Notes: generated from the sequence alone by a model not told the origin. A stretch of 64,000 nucleotides of DNA from Halonatronomonas betaini (GCF_015666175.1 NZ_JADPIE010000006.1:154108-218107); one strand, 5' to 3'. Counted from the stretch's first letter, positions 27,031 through 37,397 are shown. Translations and numbers: made by a program.

Positions 27031-29391
27031 ATGACAGATGAAATAATACCAATTTCCATAGAAGAAAAAATGAAAGAATCCTACTTAAATTACTCTTTAA
27101 GCGTTATAGTAGGTAGAGCATTGCCAGACGTTAGAGATGGCCTTAAACCGGTACACAGACGCTTATTATACGGTGCCTATGAATTAGGTCTTACCTCGGA
27201 TAAGCCCCATAAGAAATCAGCCAGAATCATCGGTGAGGTTTTAGGTAAATTCCATCCCCATGGAGATAATGCATTATATAATGCCATGGTAAGAATGGCC
27301 CAGGATTTTAACCAGAGATATCCATTAATAGACGGCCATGGCAATTACGGCTCTATTGATGGCGATAGTGCTGCAGCCATGCGTTATACTGAGGCAAGGC
27401 TCAGTTCTTTAAGTCAGGAATTATTAAAGGACTTAAAATTCGATACAGTTGAATATAAAGACAACTTTGATAATACATTGCAGGAACCTAAAGTTTTGCC
27501 TGCCGCCTTTCCACAGCTTCTTGTAAATGGATCCAGCGGGATTGCAGTTGGAATGAGCACCGATATCCCACCTCATAATTTAGGGGAAGTTATTGAGGCA
27601 ACAATTGCTCTAATCAAAAATAAAGAACTAAATATTAAAGATTTAATGGAATACATACCAGGTCCAGACTTTCCAACTGGTGGCCAGATCATCGGTCTAA
27701 ATAATATAAAAGAAGCCTATGAGAATGGCAATAGCAGCCTAAAAGTTAGAGGTAAGATAATCAGGGAATCAAATAAATTGATTATCACTGAAATCCCATA
27801 CCAGATAAATAAAACAAAATTAATCAGTGAAATTACAGATCAGATTGAAAAGGAAAATTTAAGAAATATAACAGATATCAGAGATGAATCTGATCAGCAT
27901 GGTATTAGAATTGTATTAAATATTAAGACTGGCTCAGATTACAGTATCATAAAAAATAGACTATTTAAATATACTTCTTTAATGACCAATATCCGAGTTA
28001 ATATGCTTGCACTTTATGAAAATAAGCCAATAGTTATGAATCTAAAGGACATCTTAGTCCATTTCATTAAATTCAGACGCAAGACAGTTAAAACAAGAAT
28101 CCAGAATTTATTAGAAAGAGATAAAGACAAACTTAAAATTATGGAAGGAATTATTATAGCTTTAGACTTTTTAGATAAAGTAATTTATATAATCAGAGGT
28201 TCAAAATCAAAATCTGAAGCTATTGATAGGCTATCAGAGGAATTAGAGATAACTGAAAAACAGGCAAATGCAATTATGGAAATGCAACTACAGCGACTGG
28301 TCAGAATGCAACAGCAGGAACTTAAAGATGATCACGATTCAATTAAAAAACAGATAGAAAATTATAAAGAAATATTAAATAATACTCAGAAATTAGATAA
28401 TCTAATCATTGATGAGCTAAATAAAATCAAGGCTACCCACAGTGATCAGAGAAGAACCCGGATAATTAAAGATGAAAATAAAGCTACTATTGAAAAGGAA
28501 GATTTAATAAAAGAAAAAGAATATTTCATATCTCTTTCAGCTAATGGGCTCATTAAAAAATCTCTGGATAAAGAAAATATCAGAACTGCAAAAAATGATT
28601 TTATAACAGAGATTTTTGCTTTAAAAAGCTTTGATGATCTCCTATTTTTCACAGAAGATGGCCAGGTTTATAGACTACCTGTTCATGATATCCCTGAACA
28701 TCACGGTTTATCTACTGGAGATCCTTTAGAAAATTATTTTAGCTTACCACCAAATGAAAATCTAGTTAAAATATTACCACTAAATGATAAAATCAAAGAA
28801 GGCAATCTAATTATTGTTACTTCAAAGGGCAAAATAAAAGCGACTAAAGGAAACGAATATATTAGCAATGTCTCAAAAATTAAAGCAATCAACTTAGAAG
28901 AAAATGATTCAGTTAAAGAAGTATTTTCAGGTAGTTTGACAAATGATATTTTAATTGGAATAAATACTGGTAAGTTTATTAGATTTAATGGCAGTGAGAT
29001 CTCAACTACTGGAAGAAATACCAAGGGTTATAACGCCATTAAATTTAAAGAGAATCAGGATATAATTTTTGCCGATATAATAAAAGATCAGACCGAACTT
29101 TTAATCTTTGGAGAAGATAAAAGGATAGCTAAAGTAGGTCTGGAATATATCAAACCTCAAAAGAGATATGGCAAAGGCAATCAGATCATGCATAAAAACT
29201 ATAATGTTCTAACGGCAATTATCTGTCCAGAAAACAGCCAAATATATATCCAGGATATTGAAGAAAACAGTGATATTTTAGAAACTAAAAACCTTTCAAG
29301 ATTTGCAAAACTTCCTGTTAATCGTACTGAAGAGTGGCCTATTAATTTATCAGAAAAAATATCCCAGATAGCAAGAATAATAAGCTTCTAA
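27031..29391 (+). CDS. parC: Type IIA topoisomerase subunit A (ParC-like or second GyrA)
   Basis: 786-residue DNA cleavage and religation subunit. The WHD has the catalytic tyrosine Y119 in [11 protein letters not shown]. The coiled coil and C-gate are followed by a beta-propeller C-terminal domain (six-blade pattern from about residue 490). No QRRGGRG GyrA box occurs in the first blade; the nearest match is QKRYGKG at 710-716 in a late blade. That favours decatenase over supercoiling activity, but no experiment supports it here. In the helix-4 region [12 protein letters not shown], Asn occupies both the E. coli GyrA Ser83 and Asp87 positions (N80, N84). AAAGGAG precedes the ATG. Divergent from parE, whereas the two usually lie in tandem. 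Confidence 0.8.
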   Translation: MTDEIIPISIEEKMKESYLNYSLSVIVGRALPDVRDGLKPVHRRLLYGAYELGLTSDKPHKKSARIIGEVLGKFHPHGDNALYNAMVRMAQDFNQRYPLIDGHGNYGSIDGDSAAAMRYTEARLSSLSQELLKDLKFDTVEYKDNFDNTLQEPKVLPAAFPQLLVNGSSGIAVGMSTDIPPHNLGEVIEATIALIKNKELNIKDLMEYIPGPDFPTGGQIIGLNNIKEAYENGNSSLKVRGKIIRESNKLIITEIPYQINKTKLISEITDQIEKENLRNITDIRDESDQHGIRIVLNIKTGSDYSIIKNRLFKYTSLMTNIRVNMLALYENKPIVMNLKDILVHFIKFRRKTVKTRIQNLLERDKDKLKIMEGIIIALDFLDKVIYIIRGSKSKSEAIDRLSEELEITEKQANAIMEMQLQRLVRMQQQELKDDHDSIKKQIENYKEILNNTQKLDNLIIDELNKIKATHSDQRRTRIIKDENKATIEKEDLIKEKEYFISLSANGLIKKSLDKENIRTAKNDFITEIFALKSFDDLLFFTEDGQVYRLPVHDIPEHHGLSTGDPLENYFSLPPNENLVKILPLNDKIKEGNLIIVTSKGKIKATKGNEYISNVSKIKAINLEENDSVKEVFSGSLTNDILIGINTGKFIRFNGSEISTTGRNTKGYNAIKFKENQDIIFADIIKDQTELLIFGEDKRIAKVGLEYIKPQKRYGKGNQIMHKNYNVLTAIICPENSQIYIQDIEENSDILETKNLSRFAKLPVNRTEEWPINLSEKISQIARIISF

Positions 29392-29421
29392 TCTAAATCT
29401 TAAATCAAATTAAAACAATTA

Positions 29422-29445
29422 AACCCCATCTTTAAAGATGGGGTT
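29422..29445. terminator. Bidirectional terminator between parC and the SleB-like gene
   Basis: Perfect 24-nt palindrome with AACCCCATCTTT as the left arm, between two convergent genes. The minus-strand side is followed by TTTAATTGTTTT; the plus-strand side has only TTCCCTTATATA, so it should work better leftward. Confidence 0.7.
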
Positions 29446-29457
29446 CCCTTATATAAT

Positions 29458-30114
29458 TTATTTTGCAAAGACATGATTACCAATTTCAGCAGTTGTTTCC
29501 CTGGTACTTAACCACCATAAAGTTCTAGCTGTTACAGGATTATAAAAGTAATAAGCTCCATTGCTAGGATCTTCACCTTCCAGGGCTTTAATGGCTGCTC
29601 TGTATGATTTCTCAGAAGGTTGCATATCATAATAACCGTCATCAATGGCAATAAACTGCCCCTCTGCAAATATAACTTCCTCTATAGTATCTGGAAAATC
29701 ATCACTCAACACTCTATTTAAAACAACAGCTCCAACTGCTATCTGGCCCTCCAGTGGTTCTCCCCTGGCTTCACCACTAATAATCCTGGTTAACATTTCT
29801 ATCTCTTCTTCAGTTACATCAACGGTCATATCCTGTTTATCAGTTTCATCTTCAAATATATTAAGATCACTTTCATCTGTCTGAAAGTCCCGTTCAACCT
29901 CTCTAGTTTCCCTTTGTTGATCTCTAGAACCTAAAAACAATTGACTTAAAACAATCAGTGTAACTGCAACCCCTGCTCCTTTAATCAGGTCATTACTAGC
30001 TAAACCATCTGCCTTAACTGATCTACTTAAATGAAAATTAGAGCCAGAAACCAGAGTAATAAATAGAATAACAATCAGCAGGTAGCTAGTATATTTTATT
30101 TTTGTTTTCGCCAC
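29458..30114 (-). CDS. SleB-type cell wall hydrolase
   Basis: Exported peptidoglycan hydrolase of the Hydrolase_2/SleB family. An N-terminal hydrophobic segment (about 8-26) is followed by a second hydrophobic stretch, a charged acidic linker, and the C-terminal catalytic domain: LTRIISGEARGEPLEGQIAV (Glu of GEARGE is catalytic in the family), AVVLNRV, EGQFIAIDDG and a late NGAYYFYNPVTA. GTG 30114 lies 6 bp after GGGAGGG; an ATG at 30120 abuts that site. Family members open spore cortex in Bacilli, but vegetative homologues exist; the neighbours here are envelope genes. Confidence 0.86.
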   Translation of the reverse strand: MAKTKIKYTSYLLIVILFITLVSGSNFHLSRSVKADGLASNDLIKGAGVAVTLIVLSQLFLGSRDQQRETREVERDFQTDESDLNIFEDETDKQDMTVDVTEEEIEMLTRIISGEARGEPLEGQIAVGAVVLNRVLSDDFPDTIEEVIFAEGQFIAIDDGYYDMQPSEKSYRAAIKALEGEDPSNGAYYFYNPVTARTLWWLSTRETTAEIGNHVFAK

Positions 30115-30132
30115 CTGCATCCCTCCCTTATT

Positions 30133-30888
30133 CTACATAGTAAGAGTTAATAAACTTATTAGACCAACAGCTCCAATATATAGCAAATAATTACTACTCT
30201 GTCTTTCTAATGCTCGAATTTGTTCCTGACTTTCAGCCTGATCTTCCTCTAAACTTGTCAATCTGTTATCAAGTGTGTCCAACCTGTTAGTAATGTCCAT
30301 TTGGAAATCTTCAATATCCTCAGGAACTTCTGCCACTGCTGTTTCTTCTAAATCTATATATCTTTCATCTAAATCATCAATTCTAGCTTCTAGATTTTCA
30401 ACTTCATCTTCAATCGCCCTTAAGCTAGCTATTTCATCTATCATTTGAGCAACTTCTCTTTCAACATCATCTAAGGTCTCATAAAATCCAGCCAGTTCCT
30501 CTCCCTGAATTAAAACCTCTTCTTCTAACTCATCAACTCTCTCAGAGAAAAGATCCATATCAGCTGCAACATCTACTAATTCATCTCTAAACTCTAAGGA
30601 TAGCTGTCTTAAAATATCAATATCTTCTTCTCCAACTTCAGTATCACCGACATGAATATCTTCTAATAAATTAGCTATAACTTCAGCCAATTCATACCTG
30701 GAAACCCTATTAGAACCAGCAAATGTATCATCATCATATAATGAAATATACCCTCTTTCAACAAGCACCTTTACATTCTCATATGCCCAGTGATCTTCAG
30801 GCACATCCTCAATATCAACAGCACCGACATTAGTTGCAAAAGCAAAAACAGTTAAAATTATACCAAATGTAATTATAGCCTTTTTCAC
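30133..30888 (-). CDS. SLH-domain coiled-coil envelope tether with C-terminal anchor
   Basis: 251 residues: a signal peptide (about 1-23, ending VGA), one SLH domain (VPEDHWAYENVKVLVERGYI and SRYELAEVIANLLE, about 27-80), a long acidic coiled coil (about 88-225), and a C-terminal hydrophobic segment (LLYIGAVGLISLLTLTM) running to the end. That order matches Thermotoga Omp-alpha-type spacers, in which SLH binds the wall and the C-terminus sits in the outer membrane. No beta-barrel is present, unlike OmpM porins. GTG start with GAGG upstream. Confidence 0.8.
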   Translation of the reverse strand: MKKAIITFGIILTVFAFATNVGAVDIEDVPEDHWAYENVKVLVERGYISLYDDDTFAGSNRVSRYELAEVIANLLEDIHVGDTEVGEEDIDILRQLSLEFRDELVDVAADMDLFSERVDELEEEVLIQGEELAGFYETLDDVEREVAQMIDEIASLRAIEDEVENLEARIDDLDERYIDLEETAVAEVPEDIEDFQMDITNRLDTLDNRLTSLEEDQAESQEQIRALERQSSNYLLYIGAVGLISLLTLTM

Positions 30889-30890
30889 TG

Positions 30891-32906
30891 CTATTTTTCC
30901 TCCTCTAATTGAATTTGTTCAATTCTTAAATCTATTTCTTCGCCATCTCCACTCAAAGCTACTAGATCGAATATCTCTAAACCTAGCTGATCATAAGATA
31001 ACTCTTTATCTTCTAATTTAAAAAGAATCTTGGCTAAACCTCCAGAATTGATATCAGCTGGAAGCTCTTCATTAAAGGAGAAATGCTCTGAAGTAATCTC
31101 CTCAGGACCAGCCCAGGCCATTAATCTTCCATCTCTAACAAATGCTGTACCTCTGGTATTATAGATAGGAGTAAGTTTTTCATCATCGTACCTCAACTTA
31201 AACTCAATATCTTCAATATCATCTAGATAACTTCCCTTAACTTTAAGAGTTAAATAATCAACTTCTTCTGATGATCTATCAGCAAGTAAATAGATAGTCG
31301 GAGAAGTTGCAGGAATATTGACCCTTTCTCTTAGAGTTCTTGAGTATCCATCCTGCCCTCTAATCTGAACAGCAAAAGGAAAGGTACCTTCAACATCTAA
31401 TGGAACAACTTTCCAGTCAATTGTCAGTTTTTCTCCTGGTCTAATCATGCCAGCATTTTTATTTGCTTTTTCATATCTGGCAAAATCAAGTCCAGGTGGA
31501 AGTATCATTTCGCTTTCAAAACCATAGAATGTTGCTCCACCAACATTTTCAACCTCTGCCCTAATGGTATAAGGTATCGGATATAAATCCCCTTCTCTTA
31601 ATACCATTTCCTCTACTGAAAATAAATTAGCTTCTAACTCAGCAGGTGCTATAACATTTAATTCTCTTGCTGCAACATTTGAATCAGTATTATCAGCATC
31701 AACTTCTACCTCAAAGTTTAGGGTATCAGGTAAATTATCAGTTGTAGCTCTAACATTCCAGCTAACCTGAGTAACTTCATCTTCTTCCAGATCTCCTAAA
31801 TCTCTTTCTATCTCATCAGAGGTTAGTTGATCTGGCAGATTCAATCTAGCCACAACATTTTCAGCGGTTATTTCTGCAGTATTTTCTATATAAGCCACAA
31901 CAGGAAATTCTGGGTTTCTTTCAGAAAAAGCAAATTCTGAAGGAGAAGTTACACCTAAAGAAAGTAGACCTGGAACCATTGATATTCCTGCTAAACCATA
32001 ATTTGTTGAGTATGTTAAAGTTTCTCCAGGTTCAATCTCAACAGGATCCCAATACATGGCTATCGCACTATCTATCTCAAATTCACCTTCTCTAACAAAC
32101 TCCTCTCCAGGATTAAAGTTGAAATCCCAGGCTCCATCAGCTAAACTACCCCAATTAGACATATAAACTCTATCCGGTGTATCAACAGATTCACCTATAA
32201 AAGTACCCTGGGAAGTTACCTGTGGATCTGTTAAACTGTCAAATGACTGATAAAAACTTGGCAAATCATCTCCTTCAAACATTGTATCTGTTGTAATTGC
32301 TTGATCCCTGATTCTAAAAGGAGCACCATCATTTTCTCCTAACATAGTATCAAGCATTATTCTCAGACCAACAGACTTGGAATCCTCAGTAATATTTGTC
32401 ATATTATATTCAATTCTGGCTGTATCATAAAGACCAGTTGTTGAACTCCTTTCAAACATTAAAGTCTGTTCAACCTCTAAACCACCGAGCTCAAATACAG
32501 TTATTATCGAATCACCAACAACCTGAGGGGGTTCAATTAATTCACCATAATTTTCTCCCTGGCCAGCCCTTCTTTCAGTCTCTCCACCAAAAACATAATT
32601 ATCTCCATCAATTTTAACTGTAGTAAAAGAAGGCCATGGTTGAGGCCTACCATATATCATCGGTTTATTTTCATCATCATCACGGGCAGGATCGCCACCA
32701 GTAGTTTCTACAGCAAATCTACCCATAGCATTTTCAGATTGATTAACAACAATTGCAATATATTCATTTTCTAATCGTAGATTTCCATGCTCATCTTCTC
32801 TTTCAACAAGATCAGTCTCAGTTTCAGCTATTACTGGACTACCTAACAAAAGAACCAATAATAGCATAGAGAGCACCTTAACTAAAAGAGTTGTTTTATC
32901 TTTCAT
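30891..32906 (-). CDS. Large exported protein, Ig-like repeats and cohesin-like C-terminus, function unknown
   Basis: About 671 residues with a signal peptide (hydrophobic core, cleavage after VIA). The N-terminal third is a beta-rich domain I cannot name (motifs IYGRPQPWPSF, VFGGETERRAGQG). Residues about 310-530 look like two Ig/CARDB-type sandwiches with acidic strands. The last about 125 residues have the pattern of a cohesin-like fold (LTLKVKGSY...IEFKLRYDDEKL...GGLAKILFKL). ATG 32906 is preferred because GAGGTG lies 9 bp upstream; an in-frame GTG at 32918 overlaps that site. It lies between tonB and the SLH gene, so a periplasmic or surface role is likely. Confidence 0.65.
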   Translation of the reverse strand: MKDKTTLLVKVLSMLLLVLLLGSPVIAETETDLVEREDEHGNLRLENEYIAIVVNQSENAMGRFAVETTGGDPARDDDENKPMIYGRPQPWPSFTTVKIDGDNYVFGGETERRAGQGENYGELIEPPQVVGDSIITVFELGGLEVEQTLMFERSSTTGLYDTARIEYNMTNITEDSKSVGLRIMLDTMLGENDGAPFRIRDQAITTDTMFEGDDLPSFYQSFDSLTDPQVTSQGTFIGESVDTPDRVYMSNWGSLADGAWDFNFNPGEEFVREGEFEIDSAIAMYWDPVEIEPGETLTYSTNYGLAGISMVPGLLSLGVTSPSEFAFSERNPEFPVVAYIENTAEITAENVVARLNLPDQLTSDEIERDLGDLEEDEVTQVSWNVRATTDNLPDTLNFEVEVDADNTDSNVAARELNVIAPAELEANLFSVEEMVLREGDLYPIPYTIRAEVENVGGATFYGFESEMILPPGLDFARYEKANKNAGMIRPGEKLTIDWKVVPLDVEGTFPFAVQIRGQDGYSRTLRERVNIPATSPTIYLLADRSSEEVDYLTLKVKGSYLDDIEDIEFKLRYDDEKLTPIYNTRGTAFVRDGRLMAWAGPEEITSEHFSFNEELPADINSGGLAKILFKLEDKELSYDQLGLEIFDLVALSGDGEEIDLRIEQIQLEEEK

Positions 32907-32932
32907 CAACAGAGGCACCTCTTTCCAAAAAG

Positions 32933-33907
32933 TTATTCAAATCTTAAATCTAATAAATCTACATCTATAACTGGATTATCTCTTTCATCAACATCAAATA
33001 TAACTTCAATTTCCATTATATATGACCTATTATAAGATCTAAATGACCAACCTCTTTCAACTGTTGATTGGGCATTTCTATCCATGCTGTCAATGCCTGA
33101 GCTTTCTATAACAGATACTGATTGTACTTCACCATCTTCAGAAACATTTGCTTCAACCAAAACTCTCCCAGTTTCAGATCCTCCAACCAGATCTTTTGGA
33201 TAAACAGGTAATGGAGATTGTTGTATTAACTCACCTGGTGCTGGCGGAGACTCTTCAGCTTGAGTTTCAGAGGAATCAGCAGGCTCCTGTTCCTCTTCTG
33301 TAGCCTCATCAGACTCTTCGGCCACCTGTTCTTCAGGCTCTGGCTCCGGTTCTGTCTCAGAATCTTCCTCAGGTTCTGATTCCGGTTCTGGTTCTGGCTC
33401 AGAGTCTTCTTCAGGCTCTTCTAAACTTTCTTCGATTTCTAATTCAGATTCATCTGCTGTTACAACTTCTTCTTCTGACTCAGGTTCCTCTTCAGGTTCT
33501 GGATCTGGATCTGGTTCTGGATCTGGTTCAGGTTCAGGCTCAGGATCTGGATCTGGATCCGGTTCTGGCTCTGGCTCCGGTTCCGGTTCTACTTCTTCTT
33601 CAGGCTCATCCTCCTGCTCTATATCAGGTTCATCCTCCTCAACTTCAGGAGCAGGGTCTGGCTCTGGTTCCGGATCTGGCTCAGGATCTGGATCAGGGTC
33701 TGGTTCTTCCACTGCTTCAGGTTCATCAGGCATTGGTTGAAAATCTACAACCTGAATAAAATCAAAATCTCTCTGATCTGAACCATCACTTGCCAGGCTT
33801 CCACTTAAACCACCCCATGGAACCAAATAAAATATTAGCAAATGTGCAATTAAAGAAATTGTTATGAATATATATAATCTATCTTTGTTATTATCATTAA
33901 AATTCAT
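32933..33907 (-). CDS. tonB: Energy transducer TonB with unusually acidic linker
   Basis: Bitopic protein: an N-terminal membrane helix (about 10-28, [18 protein letters not shown]), a periplasmic linker (about 50-215) made almost wholly of Glu, Asp and Pro repeats (EPEPDPEP type), and a C-terminal TonB domain ([19 protein letters not shown]... then [12 protein letters not shown]). Canonical TonB linkers also have Lys-Pro segments, which are missing here. TonB transmits proton-motive force from ExbB/ExbD to outer-membrane receptors, so the gene implies an outer membrane. ATG 33907 has GGAG 8 bp upstream. Confidence 0.85.
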   Translation of the reverse strand: MNFNDNNKDRLYIFITISLIAHLLIFYLVPWGGLSGSLASDGSDQRDFDFIQVVDFQPMPDEPEAVEEPDPDPDPEPDPEPEPDPAPEVEEDEPDIEQEDEPEEEVEPEPEPEPEPDPDPDPEPEPEPDPEPDPDPEPEEEPESEEEVVTADESELEIEESLEEPEEDSEPEPEPESEPEEDSETEPEPEPEEQVAEESDEATEEEQEPADSSETQAEESPPAPGELIQQSPLPVYPKDLVGGSETGRVLVEANVSEDGEVQSVSVIESSGIDSMDRNAQSTVERGWSFRSYNRSYIMEIEVIFDVDERDNPVIDVDLLDLRFE

Positions 33908-33949
33908 ACTATCCACTCCGGATTACAAGTTTTATTTAAAGACCGGATG

Positions 33950-34351
33950 TTAAGAGTCTCTTTCTGCAGCAAGGGCTAAATCATAAAACCCTGCCGACCT
34001 TAAACTATCCATAACAGTAATTACATGCTGATATCTCGTATCCTGATCTGCATTTATAATAGTAACTCGATTAGGATTTTCCTCATATAAATCAGCAATT
34101 CTTGCTGTTAAATTTTCAACAGATAATTGTTCTCCTTCTAAATAGAATTGTCCATCTTCGCTTATATCAACAACAATATTTTCCTGAGACTGTTCAGTTA
34201 CAGTCTGAGCAGTTGGCAATTGCATTTCTAAACCTTCTGGTGTAGTTCTAAATGATGTGAATAACATAAAGAACACTAATAGAAAGAATATAACATCTAT
34301 CAGAGGAAGAATATTTATAGAACTCTTTTTACTTAGAGTAGGTTTGAACAT
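33950..34351 (-). CDS. exbD: ExbD/TolR family protein
   Basis: 133 residues with the family layout: a cytoplasmic start, one transmembrane helix with the proton-relay Asp in NILPLIDVIFFLLVFFM (about residue 16), and a periplasmic domain that carries ISEDGQFYLEGEQLS and ends NADQDTRYQHVITVMDSLRSAG. ATG 34351 has GGAGGG 6 bp upstream; an in-frame start at 34390 would lie deep inside exbB. Its start overlaps the exbB end by 23 bp. Confidence 0.92.
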   Translation of the reverse strand: MFKPTLSKKSSINILPLIDVIFFLLVFFMLFTSFRTTPEGLEMQLPTAQTVTEQSQENIVVDISEDGQFYLEGEQLSVENLTARIADLYEENPNRVTIINADQDTRYQHVITVMDSLRSAGFYDLALAAERDS

Positions 34352-35000
34352 TTCTTTCCCTCCTGGTTCTATATCTGCTATTGCTATCATTATTATTAAT
34401 AATATCCATTATTTCAACCATACTCTGATTTAATTTATGGGCTTTTCTTTCGACTATATTAGAAAAGTAAGAATAAAATATAGCAGTTGGTATAGCAATA
34501 ATTAATCCAATAGCTGTACTAATTAATGCTGCTGCAATTCCGCCACTAACCTGAGCAGGATTGCCAACTCCAGCTGTGGCACCTAAGATATTAAAACTGC
34601 TAATAATACCTAAAACTGTCCCTAATAGTCCTAATAATGGAGAAACCATTGCAACTACATCCAGAATAGGTAGATGCCTTTCCATCTTCTTAATCTCATT
34701 TTCTCCAACAATTTGTAATAACTCTCTAATTCTCTCTGGATCCTCTGAATTATGTTTAACAGCAGTTGATAACATTTTTACAGCTGGACCTCTCTTGCCC
34801 TTTAACTGGTTTAATGCTGCCATTGTATCGCCTTCTTCAAGTAACATCTCAACTTTTTTAATGAGTCTGGTATTACTCCCTTTATACCTGGCAAAAAATA
34901 ATGTCTTTTCAATAATAACAGCCAGACTAAAAATTGATGCAATTAATAATGGTAATGCTGTCGGACCACCTAATGATAATATATTCCAAATCTCTCTCAA
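34329..35000 (-). CDS. exbB: ExbB/TolQ family proton channel protein
   Basis: About 223 residues, three transmembrane segments (about 10-32, 108-130, 152-175), with the MotA/TolQ/ExbB core motifs VAMVSPLLGLLGTVLGII and GGIAAALISTAIGLIIAIP. Works with ExbD as the motor that energises TonB. The start is TTG 35000, 8 bp after AAGGAG; the upstream GTG at 35009 overlaps that site and cannot be used. It is first gene of the exbB-exbD-tonB-envelope operon; I see no confident promoter in the 230-bp gap upstream. Confidence 0.92.
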   Translation of the reverse strand: MREIWNILSLGGPTALPLLIASIFSLAVIIEKTLFFARYKGSNTRLIKKVEMLLEEGDTMAALNQLKGKRGPAVKMLSTAVKHNSEDPERIRELLQIVGENEIKKMERHLPILDVVAMVSPLLGLLGTVLGIISSFNILGATAGVGNPAQVSGGIAAALISTAIGLIIAIPTAIFYSYFSNIVERKAHKLNQSMVEIMDIINNNDSNSRYRTRRERNVQTYSK

Positions 35001-35239
35001 AATAATCACTCCTTATTATTCTAAATAAACTTAATTATTTTCGACTTTTCAAACTCAACAGTTCCACCTACATCCTACATCTAACAAACTTAACCTACTC
35101 ACTACTAATTAAATTTCTACAAAGATTGCTCAATTCCTTTTTATTTTAACAACTATCTTTAAAATAAACTAACTATTTATGATAATTAAGAAAATATGGC
35201 TATATTAAATCAGAATACCACTATCACTACTTTATCTCT

Positions 35240-37356
35240 CTAAAGACCAGGTTTTAATAAAATAATTAAAATTACAAGAACAAATAAAGCTAAATATAAA
35301 TCAAAACCTAAATTTTTTATATCCCAAAAAACTCCTTCATATCTTCCAGCATAAATATAACAGGTTAAATCCTCAAAACTATTTATATTCTCAATTGTTT
35401 TTTTCGCTTCTTCAATTCTATCTTTAGCAGTTTCCTCTTTCCTAAATCCTAAAATAATATTTATTTTAGCTAGCTGCAAATAAATTCTTTTTAAGAATTT
35501 TAACCATCTACTATTTTCTTCCCCTTCTGATTTATTAATAATATTTTTAAATAAACCGCTAATTTTAAATAATATATTAGGAGAATTCACTTTTGAAATG
35601 TCAGTATTTCTATCAAAAACTAATAATAATAACTCACTTACAAAAATCAATATTTTATAAAGGGGATTAAAAACTAAATACTGCATACTTAATTTTCCAG
35701 GCAAACTTTTCTTATAGATATTAAACTGCTTAAACATAAGAAATACTATTATACCTATCCCAATAGCCTTAAAAGATGCTGAAATAAAATACATAGAAAA
35801 TATATTAATATCAAGAATATTTAGGCCACCTGAATAATTAAAGCCAGGTCCAGACAACTCAACAAATCTAAGATAAATTGATTCTGGTATGATTCCAGTT
35901 AATAAAATCAAAACTGAAATAATACCAAATGGTAACATGCCAGTTAATGAATACTCCTTATTATTAATCCTTTTACTTGCTTTAGCTTCTTTTCCTAAAA
36001 ATAAATAATAAAACAATTTACAAAAATATAATACAGTTATAGAACTGGTTATGGTAAAGATTATTTCTGAATAATTAATAATTATATTATAATCTAACTT
36101 ATATGCCTCATAAATAGCTTCATGCAATAGATTTTTACTAATAAATCCATTAAAACCTACTAAACCAATGATTCCAAACATGCCTGTTAGAAAAGCTCCC
36201 ATAGTTAATGGCATCTTCTTCCATAAACCACCATGATTATAAATATTTAAATCATGAGTCTTTAAATAAATATATCCAACTATCATAAATAGGCTGCTTT
36301 TAAAAAGGGCATGGCTAATAACATGATACATAGCCGATTCCATTCCAATACTCCCGGCCATGCCAAGATAAGCAGCAGAACCTATTCCTGTTAAAATAAA
36401 ACCAATTTGACTTACACTGCTATAAGCAAGAATTGTTTTCATATTATCCTGAAAAACAGCTAAAAAAGCTCCTATAAACATTGTTATAGCTCCAAGGACA
36501 ATAATTAGTTGACCAAAAAATTCTAATAACTGTTGATTTGCTGGAACCCCAGGGGAAATAACATAATTAAATGTTACAATAATACCATATATCCCTGTTT
36601 TAATCATTATACCAGAAAGCAAGGCGCTAGCAGGAGTTGGGGCAACAGGATGAGCAAGGGGTAACCATATATGAACTGGAAACATACCTGCTTTTACACC
36701 AAAACCTAAAAGCAAAGAAAAACCTATAAAATACCCAACTCTTCCTGATAAATCTATATTATCAGCAATTTCTGTAAATACAATTGTGCCAGCCTGGTTA
36801 TATACAAGAAATACACCCATTAATATAGCCAGCCCACCAATAACTGCCATATATAAATATATTTTAGCTGCATTTAATGCTTCTTTATCCTGGTTATGAA
36901 CTATTAAAAGATATGAAGTAATTGACATTATTTCAAAAAAACAAATAATGTAAAAAGGTCACCACTAAAGATCGTCCCCAGTGTTCCGCCTAAGGTTATT
37001 AACCAGCCAAAATAAAAGCGATTCTGAAACTTATCTCCTGCCATATACTTTTTAGCATAGACAGTAGATAAAAACCAGATTCCAGTTATTAAGATAGCAA
37101 AGATAGAATCCATTCTAGTTACAGCAAGATAAAGACCTCTATCCATAATATTCACTAAATTATAACTGAGAAAGCCTGTATCAGATTTTAAATAAATAAT
37201 AAATAAAGTCTGTAAAAAAACTATAAATGTAGCTCCAATTAGAAAGTCAATTCTTTTATCTTCATCATCTTTAAAAAAATAAATAAATATTGTAGCAATA
37301 AAAGGTGTTAATAGCGTCAATAAAAGAATACTTTCTATTGTAAAACCAACCCCCAT
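35240..37356 (-). pseudogene. Second Mrp/NuoL-type antiporter subunit, split by a frameshift
   Basis: Two adjacent frames, 37356-36928 (142 codons) and 36928-35240 (562 codons), together make one proton-translocating antiporter subunit of the NuoL/M/MrpA-D family. The first ends in LFTLFVFLK-stop at a run of seven T (minus strand); with eight T it would read through FVFFEIMSITSYLLIVHN, the family consensus, into the second. Family motifs downstream include AHPVAPTPASALLSG and the discontinuous-helix region. The last part is a hydrophilic extension ending in one membrane helix, as in HyfB/MrpA-like proteins. The upstream part has GAGGAGG before its ATG. It may be a real mutation, a homopolymer sequencing error or programmed slippage. 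Confidence 0.85.
36935..36941 (-). other. Homopolymer frameshift site in antiporter gene
   Basis: Seven consecutive A on the plus strand (T7 on the coding strand) at the exact join of the two frames of the split antiporter gene. Adding one base restores a continuous family-consensus protein. Confidence 0.85.
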
Positions 37357-37397
37357 GAAACTTCCTCCTCTTGAAATTTAATATTAAAAGTAATCCA

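Noticed and set aside
33450..33720. Low-complexity repeat as a separate DNA element
   Set aside because: It is the coding sequence of the TonB Glu/Asp-Pro linker, in frame throughout.
35140..35168. TTTATTTTAA / TTAAAATAAA hairpin after the antiporter operon as a terminator
   Set aside because: The stem is wholly A-T, lies upstream of the next-read gene region rather than at the operon end, and has no T-run of its own.
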